Translations under genes and position numbers: made by a program
Source of the DNA: Cloacibacterium normanense
GTDB lineage: Bacteria > Bacteroidota > Bacteroidia > Flavobacteriales > Weeksellaceae
Direction: 5' to 3'
Assembly: GCF_002943105.1 (NCBI RefSeq)
Contig: NZ_PTPZ01000004.1
Location: forward strand, 124,001 to 188,000
DNA: 64,000 nucleotides
Part shown: positions 25,050-34,680 of the stretch, in pieces
How positions within the stretch are numbered: position 1 is the stretch's first letter
Layout: each line of letters opens with the position of its first letter
The notes under the pieces: model-generated
Told to the model about the DNA's origin: nothing
What the model saw: the letters and a program-made list of their open reading frames with translations, nothing else
Database searches by the model: none

Positions 25050-27572
25050 ATGAAGATGATTCAAACAGAAATTCTAAATTTAATTACCAAAAAAACACTA
25101 GGTCTAACTCTCGTTCTTTCTGCTGCTGCAATGGCTTTTGCGCAAGAAAAACAACAAATTTCAGGTAAAATTGTAGATGCACAAAACAATGCTGTTGCTT
25201 ATGCTTCTATCTCTTTTAGCAATAAAACCGTAAAAGAAAATGCTGCGCTTTTTAGCGATGCTACTTTAACCGATGAAAAAGGAAACTTTACCATCAACCT
25301 TATTCCTGGAAACTACGAAATCACCATTGATGCAGTAGATTTCAAAAAATTAGTGGTTACCAAAAGTATCGGGCAAAATCCTAATTTAGGAAACATCAAA
25401 ATAGAATCTGAGCAACAAGTTACCAGCGCTAAAACCAAAGATATAGAAGGAGTTACCCTTACTTCTACTGCAAAACCATACAAAATAGAGCTTGACAAAA
25501 GAACGTATGATGTAAACCAAGATATTATCAGCAAAGGTGGAAACCTTCAAGATGTTTTACAAAATGTACCTTCAATTTCTGTAGATACAGATGGAACAGT
25601 TTCGATGAGAGGAAGCTCTAATGTAAGATTTTTGATTAATGGAAAACCTTCTGCTTTACTTGGTATAGATGATGGTGCAAATGCATTACAATCTATTCCC
25701 GCAGATCAAATAGAAAGAATTGAGGTAATTACCAATCCTTCTTCTAAATTTGAAGCAAGTGGAACAGCTGGAATTTTAAATATTATCTTAAAAAAGAATA
25801 AAAAAATTGGTCTTAACGGAAGCGTTACAGGAACTTTAGGATATCTACCACAAACCAATCTCAATACTAATCTCAGCATTAGAAAAGGAAATCTAACTTG
25901 GTTTCTAAATGGTGGTGGTGGTTATAGAGAATCTAAAAACACTAATACAAACAAGGCTAATTATTTCAATGCAGTAGATCCTAAAGACAGAACTTCTTTT
26001 GACTTAGAATCTGTTACTAAGAATAAAAATAAAAACTATAATGCATCTACAGGATTCATTTATGATATAAATGAGAAGACTTCTGTAAACATGTCGGGAA
26101 CAGTTAGAAAATTTAACAGTGAAAATGCTGGAGATATTAACTACGATTATTATTTCTTAGATGGAACTCAATCTTTTACTAAAAGAGAGAATAGAGGAAA
26201 TAATGACAATCTTGCATTACAAGGAGACTTCGGATTGGATCATAAATTTGATAACAACGGACAAAACATTTCATTATCATTAAGTCTACAAAAAAATAAG
26301 TCAGAAAATGACACTCACGTAGACGAAAAAGACAATAACATTTTAGTCTTAGAAGATAAAATTAACCAAAATACTACTAACAAAAACGTCATTGGTAAAG
26401 TAGATTATGAACTTCCGATTGGTGATAAATCTAAATTAGAAGCTGGTTATAGATTAGATATTAACTCTAATAATTACTCTAATGATGTTCAAGAAAGATT
26501 ATCTGCAAATTCTAATTTTGCTTACCTACCTAAATATACTTATGATGCAGATTATAAAGAAACTTTTAATGCTGCATACATACAGCTTAAAAGCAAAATT
26601 GGAAATCTAGGATATCAATTAGGTCTTAGAAATGAATATTCTAATATCGATATTAAATATCAAAATCTTATTCCTACAGATAACATTGATAAAAACAAGA
26701 GTTATAATAATTTATTCCCAAGTGTTTTCTTAAGTTATGAAATCACCAAGAGCAACCAAATTCTTGTTAACTACTCTAAAAGAATAGATAGACCTCGTTC
26801 TTTCTTTATGATTCCTAATCCAAGTTATTCTGACAATCAAAACATATTTTTAGGAAATATTGATTTAAATCCTTCTTATGTAGATTCATTTGAACTAGGA
26901 TACAGCATTTCAAAAAATAAATTAACCATCAATCCTACTCTTTATTTCAAACATACAGAAGATGATGTTAAAATGCTTGTATTTGCTGACAAAGGTGTAT
27001 TTAACACGAAACCTATTAACCTTGGAACTAATGACAGATATGGATTAGACCTTAACTTCAATTGGGAAGCAACCAAATGGTTAAGACTAATGGGTAATTT
27101 TGATTTATTTGGATATACTAATAAAGGTATATATTTTGATAGTAATATTTTATCAGAACCAATGTCTTTTGAAGGAAGCGGATTATCTGTAAGGTCTAGA
27201 ATTACTACAAGTTTTAAAGTAGACAAAACCTTTAATTTTCAGTTACAAGGATTCTACAGAGGTGCAGAAAACACCAAAAGTACCGATAGAAGAGATATGT
27301 ATGCCATTAACTTTGGTGCTTCTAAAACAGTCTTAAAAGGAAATGGAACAATTACATTTAACATTCAGGATATATTTAATACCAGAGCAATGAGAAATGT
27401 AACAAGAACTGCAGAATTTACACGTGAAAACTACATGCAGTGGCAACCAAGACAATTTGCACTTTCTTTCTCATACAGATTTAAACAAGGAGAAAAAGTA
27501 GATCAACCTAAGAAGAAAAAAGATATTAACAGCAATGACCAAGGTGGTGATGACCAAATGCCACCAATGTAA
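25050..27572 (+). CDS. Outer-membrane beta-barrel receptor with N-terminal carboxypeptidase-like domain
   Basis: TonB-receptor-like protein of 840 residues. A signal sequence ends near AMAFAQ; residues 35-115 form a carboxypeptidase-regulatory-like beta-sandwich (ISGKIVDAQNNAVAYASISF); a plug-like domain follows (about 150-250, SMRGSSNVRFLINGKPSALL); the rest is the outer-membrane barrel type found in flavobacterial OMP families without a known substrate. The tail is polar and Met/Asp-rich (GGDDQMPPM) and has no C-terminal aromatic. A second in-frame ATG lies two codons downstream. No SusD partner is adjacent, so it is not a SusC pair member. Ligand unknown. Confidence 0.82.
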   Translation: MKMIQTEILNLITKKTLGLTLVLSAAAMAFAQEKQQISGKIVDAQNNAVAYASISFSNKTVKENAALFSDATLTDEKGNFTINLIPGNYEITIDAVDFKKLVVTKSIGQNPNLGNIKIESEQQVTSAKTKDIEGVTLTSTAKPYKIELDKRTYDVNQDIISKGGNLQDVLQNVPSISVDTDGTVSMRGSSNVRFLINGKPSALLGIDDGANALQSIPADQIERIEVITNPSSKFEASGTAGILNIILKKNKKIGLNGSVTGTLGYLPQTNLNTNLSIRKGNLTWFLNGGGGYRESKNTNTNKANYFNAVDPKDRTSFDLESVTKNKNKNYNASTGFIYDINEKTSVNMSGTVRKFNSENAGDINYDYYFLDGTQSFTKRENRGNNDNLALQGDFGLDHKFDNNGQNISLSLSLQKNKSENDTHVDEKDNNILVLEDKINQNTTNKNVIGKVDYELPIGDKSKLEAGYRLDINSNNYSNDVQERLSANSNFAYLPKYTYDADYKETFNAAYIQLKSKIGNLGYQLGLRNEYSNIDIKYQNLIPTDNIDKNKSYNNLFPSVFLSYEITKSNQILVNYSKRIDRPRSFFMIPNPSYSDNQNIFLGNIDLNPSYVDSFELGYSISKNKLTINPTLYFKHTEDDVKMLVFADKGVFNTKPINLGTNDRYGLDLNFNWEATKWLRLMGNFDLFGYTNKGIYFDSNILSEPMSFEGSGLSVRSRITTSFKVDKTFNFQLQGFYRGAENTKSTDRRDMYAINFGASKTVLKGNGTITFNIQDIFNTRAMRNVTRTAEFTRENYMQWQPRQFALSFSYRFKQGEKVDQPKKKKDINSNDQGGDDQMPPM

Positions 27573-27580
27573 TAAAAACA

Positions 27581-27612
27581 AAATCCGAGAAAAATTTCTC
27601 GGATTTTTTTAT
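27581..27612. terminator. Bidirectional terminator
   Basis: Stem AAATCCGAGAAA/TTTCTCGGATTT flanked by A and T runs, between two convergent genes. Confidence 0.9.
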
Positions 27613-28046
27613 TTATCTAGCTTCGCTTTTTCGGCTTCGTAGATTCTTTTTCTTAAATCTGTGGAAGAAAAGCGGTGGTCTCTTTTATTGTAATAAATTT
27701 CAATTCCTTTTTCTTCGCAATATTGTCTTCCTGTGAAATCTTTGTCTTTATATTCATCACCAATAATTCTCACATCAATCACAAAAGACCTCAAAATATC
27801 TTCTAAATCCTGCTCTGTGTAATATGGAACAATTTCATCTACTGCATTCACAGCTTTTAGCTGAATATAGCGTTCTACAACCGTTTGAGTAGGTTTATTT
27901 TTAGTTGGTCTATCATACGCTGGGTCTAATTGCAGCCCAACAATCAAATAATCGCAAACCGTTTTTGCCTCTTCTAACATCTTGATATGACCTGCATGAA
28001 GCAAATCAAATGATGAAAAGGTAATTCCTATTTTTTGAGTTTTCAT
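27609..28046 (-). CDS. Cytidylyltransferase-like protein (glycerol-3-phosphate cytidylyltransferase type)
   Basis: Small nucleotidyltransferase of the HxGH superfamily: FDLLHAGHIKMLEEAK carries HAGH, and a late RFSSTDLRKRI stands where RTxGxST binds CTP. At 145 residues it fits TagD-like glycerol-3-phosphate cytidylyltransferases, which make CDP-glycerol for surface polymers; FAD synthetase- or phosphopantetheine-type alternatives are less likely because of the RSTD-type end. It follows galE with a 6-base gap, so it belongs to a sugar-precursor operon. Confidence 0.85.
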   Translation of the reverse strand: MKTQKIGITFSSFDLLHAGHIKMLEEAKTVCDYLIVGLQLDPAYDRPTKNKPTQTVVERYIQLKAVNAVDEIVPYYTEQDLEDILRSFVIDVRIIGDEYKDKDFTGRQYCEEKGIEIYYNKRDHRFSSTDLRKRIYEAEKAKLDK

Positions 28047-28052
28047 AGTATT

Positions 28053-29072
28053 TTATTTTTCTCTGGTTTCTAAATATTTTTGCCATTGCCAAACAGTTCT
28101 GAGAGCCTCTTCTAATGAAGTTTCAGATTTCCAACCGAGTTCTTTTTCGGCTTTATCAGCATTTGCATAAGCGATGGTAATATCTCCTGCTCTTCTTTCA
28201 CAAATTTGATAAGGAACAGCTACATCATTCGCTTTTTCAAAAGCATGAACTACCTCTAAAACAGAACTTCCTTTTCCTGTTCCCAAATTGTAAATATCTA
28301 CCAGCGTGTCGCTGGACACATTTATTAATTTCTGCAAAGCTTTTACATGTGCTTTTGCCAAATCTACCACATAAATATAGTCTCTGATTGCAGTTCCATC
28401 TTCTGTAGGATAATCATCTCCCCAAACCGAAAGTTTCTCACGAACTCCAGCTGCGGTTTGCATCACATAAGGAACCAAATTATTCGGAATTCCGATAGGC
28501 AGTTCTCCTAATTTCGCTGAAGGATGCGCTCCAATTGGATTGAAATACCTCAACAAAGTAATTTTTTTCTGATGAGCGGTTGCAAAATCTTTCAGAATTT
28601 CTTCGCCCATTTGTTTGGTTTTCCCGTAGGAAGATTCTGGCAATTTCAAAGGTGTATTTTCATCGATTGGCATTTTATCCGCTTGTCCGTAAACTGTACA
28701 ACTTGAACTAAAAATAAAATTAGAAATATTTCTTTCTTTCATTTCCTGCAAAAGATTAATCAGCGAAAACAAGTTATTTTCGTAATAATCAATGGGCTTT
28801 TCTTGAGATTCGCCCACCGCTTTATACGCTGCAAAATGAATACAACCTTCGATTTTGTGAGCATCAAAAACTTGTTTCAATAATTCCTTTCTTTTTAAAT
28901 CAAAAGGATAGAAAATAGGTTTTTTGCCCGTGATTTCTTCTATATTTTTAAGGATAAATCTTTCAGTATTGGATAAATCATCAATAATAACTACATCAAA
29001 ATTATTATTGAGCAGTTCTACCACAGTATGAGAGCCAATATATCCTAATCCGCCTGTTACGAGTATTGTCAT
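28053..29072 (-). CDS. galE: UDP-glucose 4-epimerase
   Basis: NAD-dependent interconversion of UDP-glucose and UDP-galactose. Rossmann motif TGGLGYIG at residues 6-13, catalytic Ser124 and the Tyr149-x3-Lys153 pair (SSYGKTK), plus RYFNPIGAHPS and the substrate segment VWGDDYPTEDGTAIRDYI. Length 339 is typical. It lies between a DegT aminotransferase and the cytidylyltransferase, all in one direction, which suggests a link to surface polysaccharide precursors rather than to galactose catabolism. Confidence 0.95.
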   Translation of the reverse strand: MTILVTGGLGYIGSHTVVELLNNNFDVVIIDDLSNTERFILKNIEEITGKKPIFYPFDLKRKELLKQVFDAHKIEGCIHFAAYKAVGESQEKPIDYYENNLFSLINLLQEMKERNISNFIFSSSCTVYGQADKMPIDENTPLKLPESSYGKTKQMGEEILKDFATAHQKKITLLRYFNPIGAHPSAKLGELPIGIPNNLVPYVMQTAAGVREKLSVWGDDYPTEDGTAIRDYIYVVDLAKAHVKALQKLINVSSDTLVDIYNLGTGKGSSVLEVVHAFEKANDVAVPYQICERRAGDITIAYANADKAEKELGWKSETSLEEALRTVWQWQKYLETREK

Positions 29073-29108
29073 GATTATTTTGTTATGCTTTCAGAATTAT
29101 AATTAGAC

Positions 29109-30233
29109 TTATTTCATAAATTCCAATACAGAATCCGTAATAAACTTCAATTGCTCCTCTTCTAATTCTGTGTGCATTGGTAAAGAAATCACTTGGTCTA
29201 ATAATTTATCAGTATTTACAAAATCCGCGTCATTAGACTCTTGGTAATAGGCTTTTTGTTTTCTCAAAGCCACTGGATAATAAATCATCGCTGGAATTTC
29301 TTTTTCGGCTAAGAATGCTTGTAATTCGTTTCTTTTTCCGTTCAAAATTCTGAGTGTATATTGATGGAAAACGTGAGTAGAGTTTTCTGCTCTTTTCGGT
29401 GTTAAAATATTTGGATGATTCGCAAAAGCTTTGTCATAATAATCTGCCGCACTTCTTCTTGCAGCGTTGTAAGAATCTAAAAGTGGAAGTTTCACTCTTA
29501 GAACTGCAGCTTGAACACTGTCTAATCTAGAATTCACACCTACTTCATCATGATAATAACGCTTGTACATTCCGTGGTTTACAATTCCACGCATTTTGTA
29601 CGCTAATTCATCATCATTGGTAAAAATAGCACCTCCATCTCCGTAACAACCTAAATTTTTAGATGGAAAGAAACTTGTGGTACCAATAGTTCCCATAGTT
29701 CCAGATTTTTTTACTGTACCATCAGAAAAAGTATAATCTGCACCAATTCCTTGACAATTGTCTTCTACTACGAATAAATTATGCTCTTTTGCTACTTCTA
29801 AAACAGCTTCCATATTAGCACATTGTCCGAACAAATGCACAGGAATAATCGCTTTCGTTTTTGGAGTAATCGCAGCTTTTAATTTTTCAATATCAATATT
29901 GAAAGTATCATAATCTACATCTACTAAAACTGATTTTAATTTTAAAAGATGAACTACTTCTACCGTTGCCGCAAAAGTGAAATCCGCAGTAATAACCTCG
30001 TCACCAGGTTGTAAATCTAGAGCCATCAAAGCGATTTGTAACGCATCTGTACCATTAGCACAAGGAATGACGTGTTTTACACCAAGATATTGCTCTAATT
30101 CTTTTTGAAAATTCTGAACTTCTGGACCATTAATGAATTGTGCACTTTGCATCACATTGAGCACTTTTTCATCAACTTCATTTTTTATTTTTTGATACTG
30201 ACTTTGTAAGTCAACCATTTGGATTTTTTTCAT
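29109..30233 (-). CDS. DegT/DnrJ/EryC1/StrS-family sugar aminotransferase
   Basis: PLP-dependent aminotransferase acting on nucleotide-linked keto sugars. Substrate and cofactor motifs: ANGTDALQIALMAL, VHLFGQCANM, EDNCQGIGA and the Schiff-base lysine in TSFFPSKNLGCYGDGG (Lys192 of the 374-residue form). The frame opens six codons earlier at a TTG, but the ATG at 30233 followed by KKIQMVDLQSQY is the family N-terminus. Located 37 bases upstream of galE in the same direction. The exact sugar is not determined; WecE- or FdtB-type reactions are both possible. Confidence 0.9.
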   Translation of the reverse strand: MKKIQMVDLQSQYQKIKNEVDEKVLNVMQSAQFINGPEVQNFQKELEQYLGVKHVIPCANGTDALQIALMALDLQPGDEVITADFTFAATVEVVHLLKLKSVLVDVDYDTFNIDIEKLKAAITPKTKAIIPVHLFGQCANMEAVLEVAKEHNLFVVEDNCQGIGADYTFSDGTVKKSGTMGTIGTTSFFPSKNLGCYGDGGAIFTNDDELAYKMRGIVNHGMYKRYYHDEVGVNSRLDSVQAAVLRVKLPLLDSYNAARRSAADYYDKAFANHPNILTPKRAENSTHVFHQYTLRILNGKRNELQAFLAEKEIPAMIYYPVALRKQKAYYQESNDADFVNTDKLLDQVISLPMHTELEEEQLKFITDSVLEFMK

Positions 30234-30338
30234 TTCTAAAAATTTTAGCAAAAATACGGAATTTGTAAGGAAAAATAAGTGAATTTTTTAAAATACATAT
30301 TGTTGGAATATTTTAAATTCGTAGAAAATTTTGAAACG

Positions 30339-31934
30339 ATGAAAAAAATCATTCATTTATATTTTCTCTTCATTTTTAGTTTTGTTTTTTCGCAAACAGA
30401 ACTAGTTTTTGTATATTTTAAAGATAAGCCAAATGCATCTGCTTTTTTAGCCAATCCTCTTTCAGAATTATCACAAAAAGCAATTGATAGAAGGACCAAT
30501 CTTGGAATAGCTATTACCGCTCAAGATGCACCAATAGAACCAAATTATATTCAGAATATTCAAAATCTGGGTTTTACGGTTAACGATAAATCAAAATGGC
30601 TCAATGGTGTTGCAGTGAATGCTACTTCTACCCAAATTTCACAATTACAGGCTCAATCTTATGTGCTAAAAGTAGAAAGTTTTGTAAAGAAAAACCCTTC
30701 TGGTAAAACTTCTAAAAAAGAGAAATTTCCAAAAAATTTATCTGCTAAAATTAACTTTAATTACGGAAATTCTTTAGCTCAAATAGAACAAGTAAACTTG
30801 AGAACACTTCATGTACAAGGTTTTACAGGCGTTGGAGTTTCCATTGCAGTCATAGATACTGGATTTCCAACAGTAAATACTGGTTCTGCATTTGCTAGAA
30901 TGAGAAGCAATAATCAAATTAAACACGTTTATAATTTTATTTCAAAAAATAACGATGTTTACAATACTGCTCTTGATAGCCACGGAACAAATTGTTTGGG
31001 AATTATTGGTGGTTATATTGATGGTATTTTTGTAGGTTCAGCTCCAGATGCAAATTTTTATTTATATGCTACGGAAGTGGGTGATGAAGAAATTCCAGAA
31101 GAAGAATTATATTGGATTCAGGCAGCTGAAGAAGCAGATAGACAAGGTGTAGACCTCATATCTACATCTTTAGGTTATGCAGATTTTTTTGATGATACTC
31201 GTTACAATTATACTTACGCTCAAATGAATGGTAACACTTCTTTTATTGCAAGAGCCGCACAAATTGCTTCAGAAAAAGGAATAATAGTAGTAGTAGCTGC
31301 AGGAAATGAAGGAAACCAAACTTGGAAATATATTATTACTCCTGCTGATAATGAAAAAGTTTTTACTATAGGCGGCGTAGACAGCACAGGAAATCCTTCA
31401 GTTTTTACTTCTTTTGGACCTAATTCTGTGGGAAAAATTAAACCAGATGCTTCTGCTAGAGGTACAAGTACGTATTATACTTATAACAATGCATCTTACT
31501 CAGGAAACGGAACTTCTTATGCTACACCACTTTCAGCTGGTGGAATTGCTTGTTTACTTCAAGCGATTCCAAATTCTACCAATAGAGATTTAGTAAAAAA
31601 TAGTTTAAGGAGTACTGCATCACTATCTCCAGGATATTCTGACCAGTTGGGATATGGAATTTTAAATTTTGGACAAGCATACAGTTCTTTTTTAAAAACA
31701 AATGACTATAACTTAAAAAATAAATTCATTGTATTTCCTAATCCTGCAAATCAAGAAATCAATATTTCCTCCTTAGAAAAAATTGAAAAAACATCTATTT
31801 ATAATAGTTTAGGCCAATTTTTATTCGAATCAAAAACCAATCAAATTAATATTGAGAAATTAGAAAAAGGACTGTATTTTTTAAAAATCAAAACCTCTTC
31901 TTCTGAAACTGTAGAAAAGTTCATCAAAGAATAA
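30339..31934 (+). CDS. Secreted subtilisin-like serine protease with T9SS sorting domain
   Basis: S8 peptidase exported by Sec and then by the type IX system. From the ATG at 30339: signal peptide MKKIIHLYFLFIFSFVFSQ, a propeptide-like region to about 130, and the catalytic triad Asp173 (IAVIDTGFP), His215 (LDSHGTNCLG) and Ser393 (GNGTSYATP). The last 75 residues, beginning KFIVFPNPANQEINIS and ending in GLYFLKIKTSS..., are a Por-secretion (type A) C-terminal domain. The longer frame begins at a GTG at 30279 whose extra 20 residues would bury the signal peptide, so ATG is preferred. Followed by a strong terminator. Confidence 0.93.
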   Translation: MKKIIHLYFLFIFSFVFSQTELVFVYFKDKPNASAFLANPLSELSQKAIDRRTNLGIAITAQDAPIEPNYIQNIQNLGFTVNDKSKWLNGVAVNATSTQISQLQAQSYVLKVESFVKKNPSGKTSKKEKFPKNLSAKINFNYGNSLAQIEQVNLRTLHVQGFTGVGVSIAVIDTGFPTVNTGSAFARMRSNNQIKHVYNFISKNNDVYNTALDSHGTNCLGIIGGYIDGIFVGSAPDANFYLYATEVGDEEIPEEELYWIQAAEEADRQGVDLISTSLGYADFFDDTRYNYTYAQMNGNTSFIARAAQIASEKGIIVVVAAGNEGNQTWKYIITPADNEKVFTIGGVDSTGNPSVFTSFGPNSVGKIKPDASARGTSTYYTYNNASYSGNGTSYATPLSAGGIACLLQAIPNSTNRDLVKNSLRSTASLSPGYSDQLGYGILNFGQAYSSFLKTNDYNLKNKFIVFPNPANQEINISSLEKIEKTSIYNSLGQFLFESKTNQINIEKLEKGLYFLKIKTSSSETVEKFIKE

Positions 31935-31953
31935 TAAAAATAAACTCTAAAAA

Positions 31954-31983
31954 AAGCCTTCAGAAAATCTGAAGGCTTACTTT
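31954..31983. terminator. Bidirectional terminator between the subtilase and ppc
   Basis: Stem AAGCCTTCAG/CTGAAGGCTT (31954-31963 with 31969-31978), A run on the left, T-rich on the right, between convergent genes. Confidence 0.85.
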
Positions 31984-32010
31984 TTACTTGGTTCTTTTTA
32001 CCTGACTCTT

Positions 32011-34557
32011 TTACGCCGAATTTCTACTTGCATTAATATTACCGAAAAGTGAACGAGTTACCAATTTTTCGAGTACATCTCTATCTCCTTCGTTTTTCTG
32101 TAATTTCATGAGTGCATACTGCTGAATACTTAACAACGGAAGCACTATTTTTTCTCTAATTTTCACGGATTTTCTTCCTACTGGTTCTTCTTCCATCAAA
32201 CTATGGAAACCTGTAATTTCGAACATCATTTCTTTAGACAATTCATACTCACTGAACAAAACTTGCCAAAACGTACCAAATTTAGGATGATTTTTCATGT
32301 AATACGTAAGCGGAAAATAAGATTTATTCATCGCCATCATAGAATTAAGCACCAACGTTTTGAAGAAATCAGAATTTCTGAATAAATCTTTTACTTCTTC
32401 TATTCTGCCTTCGTCTTTTAATTTTTTAATTGCTGTTCCAAAACCAAAAAATCCTGGTACATTTTGTTTCAGTTGGCTCCAACTTCCCACAAAAGGAATC
32501 GCTCTTAAATCTTCAAACTTTAATTCATTTCCTGCACCACGTTTACTCGGTCTACTTCCTATGTTGGTTTTTCCGTAATATTGAAGCGTACTTATTTCTT
32601 GTAAATATGGTACAAAAAGTGGATTTTCCTTTAAATCAACATACTTCACATAACTCAATTCTGCCAATTCTTCGATTAAAGTTCTTTCTTTTTCGGTTAA
32701 ATCTTTTTTGTGATTTTTAAAAACTTCATTCTCGATTCCAGCAGTCAAAAGTTGCTCAAAATTATATTTCGCTTGATCTTTATTTCCAAAAACCGAAGTA
32801 ATGGTTTGACCTTGAATGGTCAATTCTATTTTGTTATTGGCGATAGTTTTTCCTTGGCTTGCGTAGAACTGGTGCGTTTTACCACCACCACGAGCTGGAG
32901 GTCCACCTCTACCGTCAAAGAAAATTACTTTTACATCATTCACTTCAGAAATTTTAGAAAGTCTTTCTTTGGTAGCATAAATTTCCCAATTGGCTTTTAA
33001 ATAACCACCATCTTTGGTTCCATCAGAAAAACCGAGCATAATCGTTTGTTCTCTTTTTCTCTTCGCCAAATGTTTTTGATAAACTTCATCATTGTATAAA
33101 TCCTGCATCACTTTTTCTGCATTTGCAAGTCCTTCCATAGTTTCAAAAAGCGGAACAATATCTATGTTGATGTCTTCATCTTGATAACCACACACTTTAA
33201 ATAAAGCGAAAACATTCATCACATCTTCTACGGTATCAGAATTAGAAATGATGTAACGGTGCATTCCTCTTTCACCATTTTTCACCTGAATTTCCTTAAC
33301 ATTGATGACACTTTTTAGGGTTTCTTTGATAATTTCATCTTCGAAATCACTCGGATTAGCCAGAATATGTTCAGAAATCAAGATATTTACTTTTTCAGAA
33401 TTGGTAAGTTCTGCAACATTTTGCTTAGAATATTTAGTCACCAATTCATCTATTACTTTTTGGTGAATTCTGCTATCTTGACGAATATCTAAAGTTGCAA
33501 AGTGTGTCCCAAAAATCTTAACTCGGTCTCTGTAATCTACCAAAATATTGGTAAAAAGTCCATTATGCTGAGTTTTCAGAATATGTTCCGCTTCTGATAA
33601 ATATTTTAAAATCGTTTCGCTAGAAATAGAGTTTTCGTTTTTGAAAATATTATTGTACAATTCATTGCTCAATTTTTCTAAAACTTCTGAAACGCCTCTA
33701 AAACTTAATCTTCTTCTTAAATCTTTTAAATGATTGTAATAATTTTTGAGAATAGAATTTCTGAGTTCATTGGCAACTTTCAGCGTAACATCTGCCGTCA
33801 CAAAAGGATTCCCATCTCTGTCTCCTCCTGGCCAAAAACCTAATTGAAAAACGTCTTGGTGAATATCAAAAGATTCACTTCCGAAAGATTGTTTCAGTTT
33901 TTTATACAATTCCCCAATGGTGTCATAATACACATATCTCAAGTAGAAAATAATGCTCAAAGCTTCATCTAGCGGAGTTGGTCTTTCTTTATTTACAAAA
34001 GGAGTTTTCCCTAACTGCTGAAGCAAAAGGTCTATTTCATTGATTTCATCTTTTAAAATAGCAGAACGTAAATCATGCAAAATTCTTTGTACAGCATTCG
34101 GATAAAACTGTGTAGGATGCGCTGTAAAAACCACTTTTATGGCAAAATCTTCTAATTTTTCGCGAACTTTTCCTAATTTATGTTCTTGCAAAGCACGTTC
34201 ATGCAATTGCATTACTGTTCCTGCATCACTTTCTGAATGCAACTGTTGAAAAGCAGCATCTTCTATACTGTCAAAAAGCACCACTTGCCTTTCAATGTAT
34301 TGAATAATCTTAAAAAGCAGTTCCTGCTTCTGTTCTTCTGTGGTAACTTCTGTATGTTTTTTGAAGAATTCTTCTACAATTTCCTCTGGAGATTTTCCTT
34401 CTTCGTAACCATCTCTACTTTCTTCATAAAGAAACGGCAAAAGCATTCCGATGTTGGTCATTTTATCATACGGAAGGCTCATAAAAAGGCTGTTATAAAT
34501 CTGAAATTTATTTTCTACAACCTGACGAAATTTTTCTAAACGGGCTTCATTAATCAT
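32011..34557 (-). CDS. ppc: Phosphoenolpyruvate carboxylase
   Basis: Carboxylates PEP to oxaloacetate, replenishing the TCA cycle. Conserved catalytic strings are in order: VVFTAHPTQ with His147, GGDRDGNPFVTADVT, FFDGRGGPPARGGG with the active-site glycine loop, and LRAIPFVGSWSQ near the C-terminus. Length 848 is slightly below the 880-930 of enterobacterial enzymes but normal for the Bacteroidota type. The C-terminus is NASRNSA rather than the common NTG ending. Single gene with its own terminator. Confidence 0.95.
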   Translation of the reverse strand: MINEARLEKFRQVVENKFQIYNSLFMSLPYDKMTNIGMLLPFLYEESRDGYEEGKSPEEIVEEFFKKHTEVTTEEQKQELLFKIIQYIERQVVLFDSIEDAAFQQLHSESDAGTVMQLHERALQEHKLGKVREKLEDFAIKVVFTAHPTQFYPNAVQRILHDLRSAILKDEINEIDLLLQQLGKTPFVNKERPTPLDEALSIIFYLRYVYYDTIGELYKKLKQSFGSESFDIHQDVFQLGFWPGGDRDGNPFVTADVTLKVANELRNSILKNYYNHLKDLRRRLSFRGVSEVLEKLSNELYNNIFKNENSISSETILKYLSEAEHILKTQHNGLFTNILVDYRDRVKIFGTHFATLDIRQDSRIHQKVIDELVTKYSKQNVAELTNSEKVNILISEHILANPSDFEDEIIKETLKSVINVKEIQVKNGERGMHRYIISNSDTVEDVMNVFALFKVCGYQDEDINIDIVPLFETMEGLANAEKVMQDLYNDEVYQKHLAKRKREQTIMLGFSDGTKDGGYLKANWEIYATKERLSKISEVNDVKVIFFDGRGGPPARGGGKTHQFYASQGKTIANNKIELTIQGQTITSVFGNKDQAKYNFEQLLTAGIENEVFKNHKKDLTEKERTLIEELAELSYVKYVDLKENPLFVPYLQEISTLQYYGKTNIGSRPSKRGAGNELKFEDLRAIPFVGSWSQLKQNVPGFFGFGTAIKKLKDEGRIEEVKDLFRNSDFFKTLVLNSMMAMNKSYFPLTYYMKNHPKFGTFWQVLFSEYELSKEMMFEITGFHSLMEEEPVGRKSVKIREKIVLPLLSIQQYALMKLQKNEGDRDVLEKLVTRSLFGNINASRNSA

Positions 34558-34655
34558 GAAACAAAGGTATTAAAAACTCTTTATTTATAGCATATTATTG
34601 AAATTTTCAATCTTAAATTTTTATTAATTTTCATCACTTTCGGAATCTTATTTCG

Positions 34656-34663
34656 TAATTTTG
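34656..34663 (+). promoter_or_regulatory. Promoter -7 box (TAATTTTG) for the alcohol dehydrogenase gene
   Basis: An exact TAnnTTTG match 17 bases before the ATG at 34681. Confidence 0.6.
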
Positions 34664-34680
34664 GGAAAAAATTTATTGAT

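Noticed and set aside
25050-27572. SusC of a second Sus pair
   Set aside because: It has a carboxypeptidase-like domain and barrel but no adjacent SusD and lacks the usual SusC plug strings.
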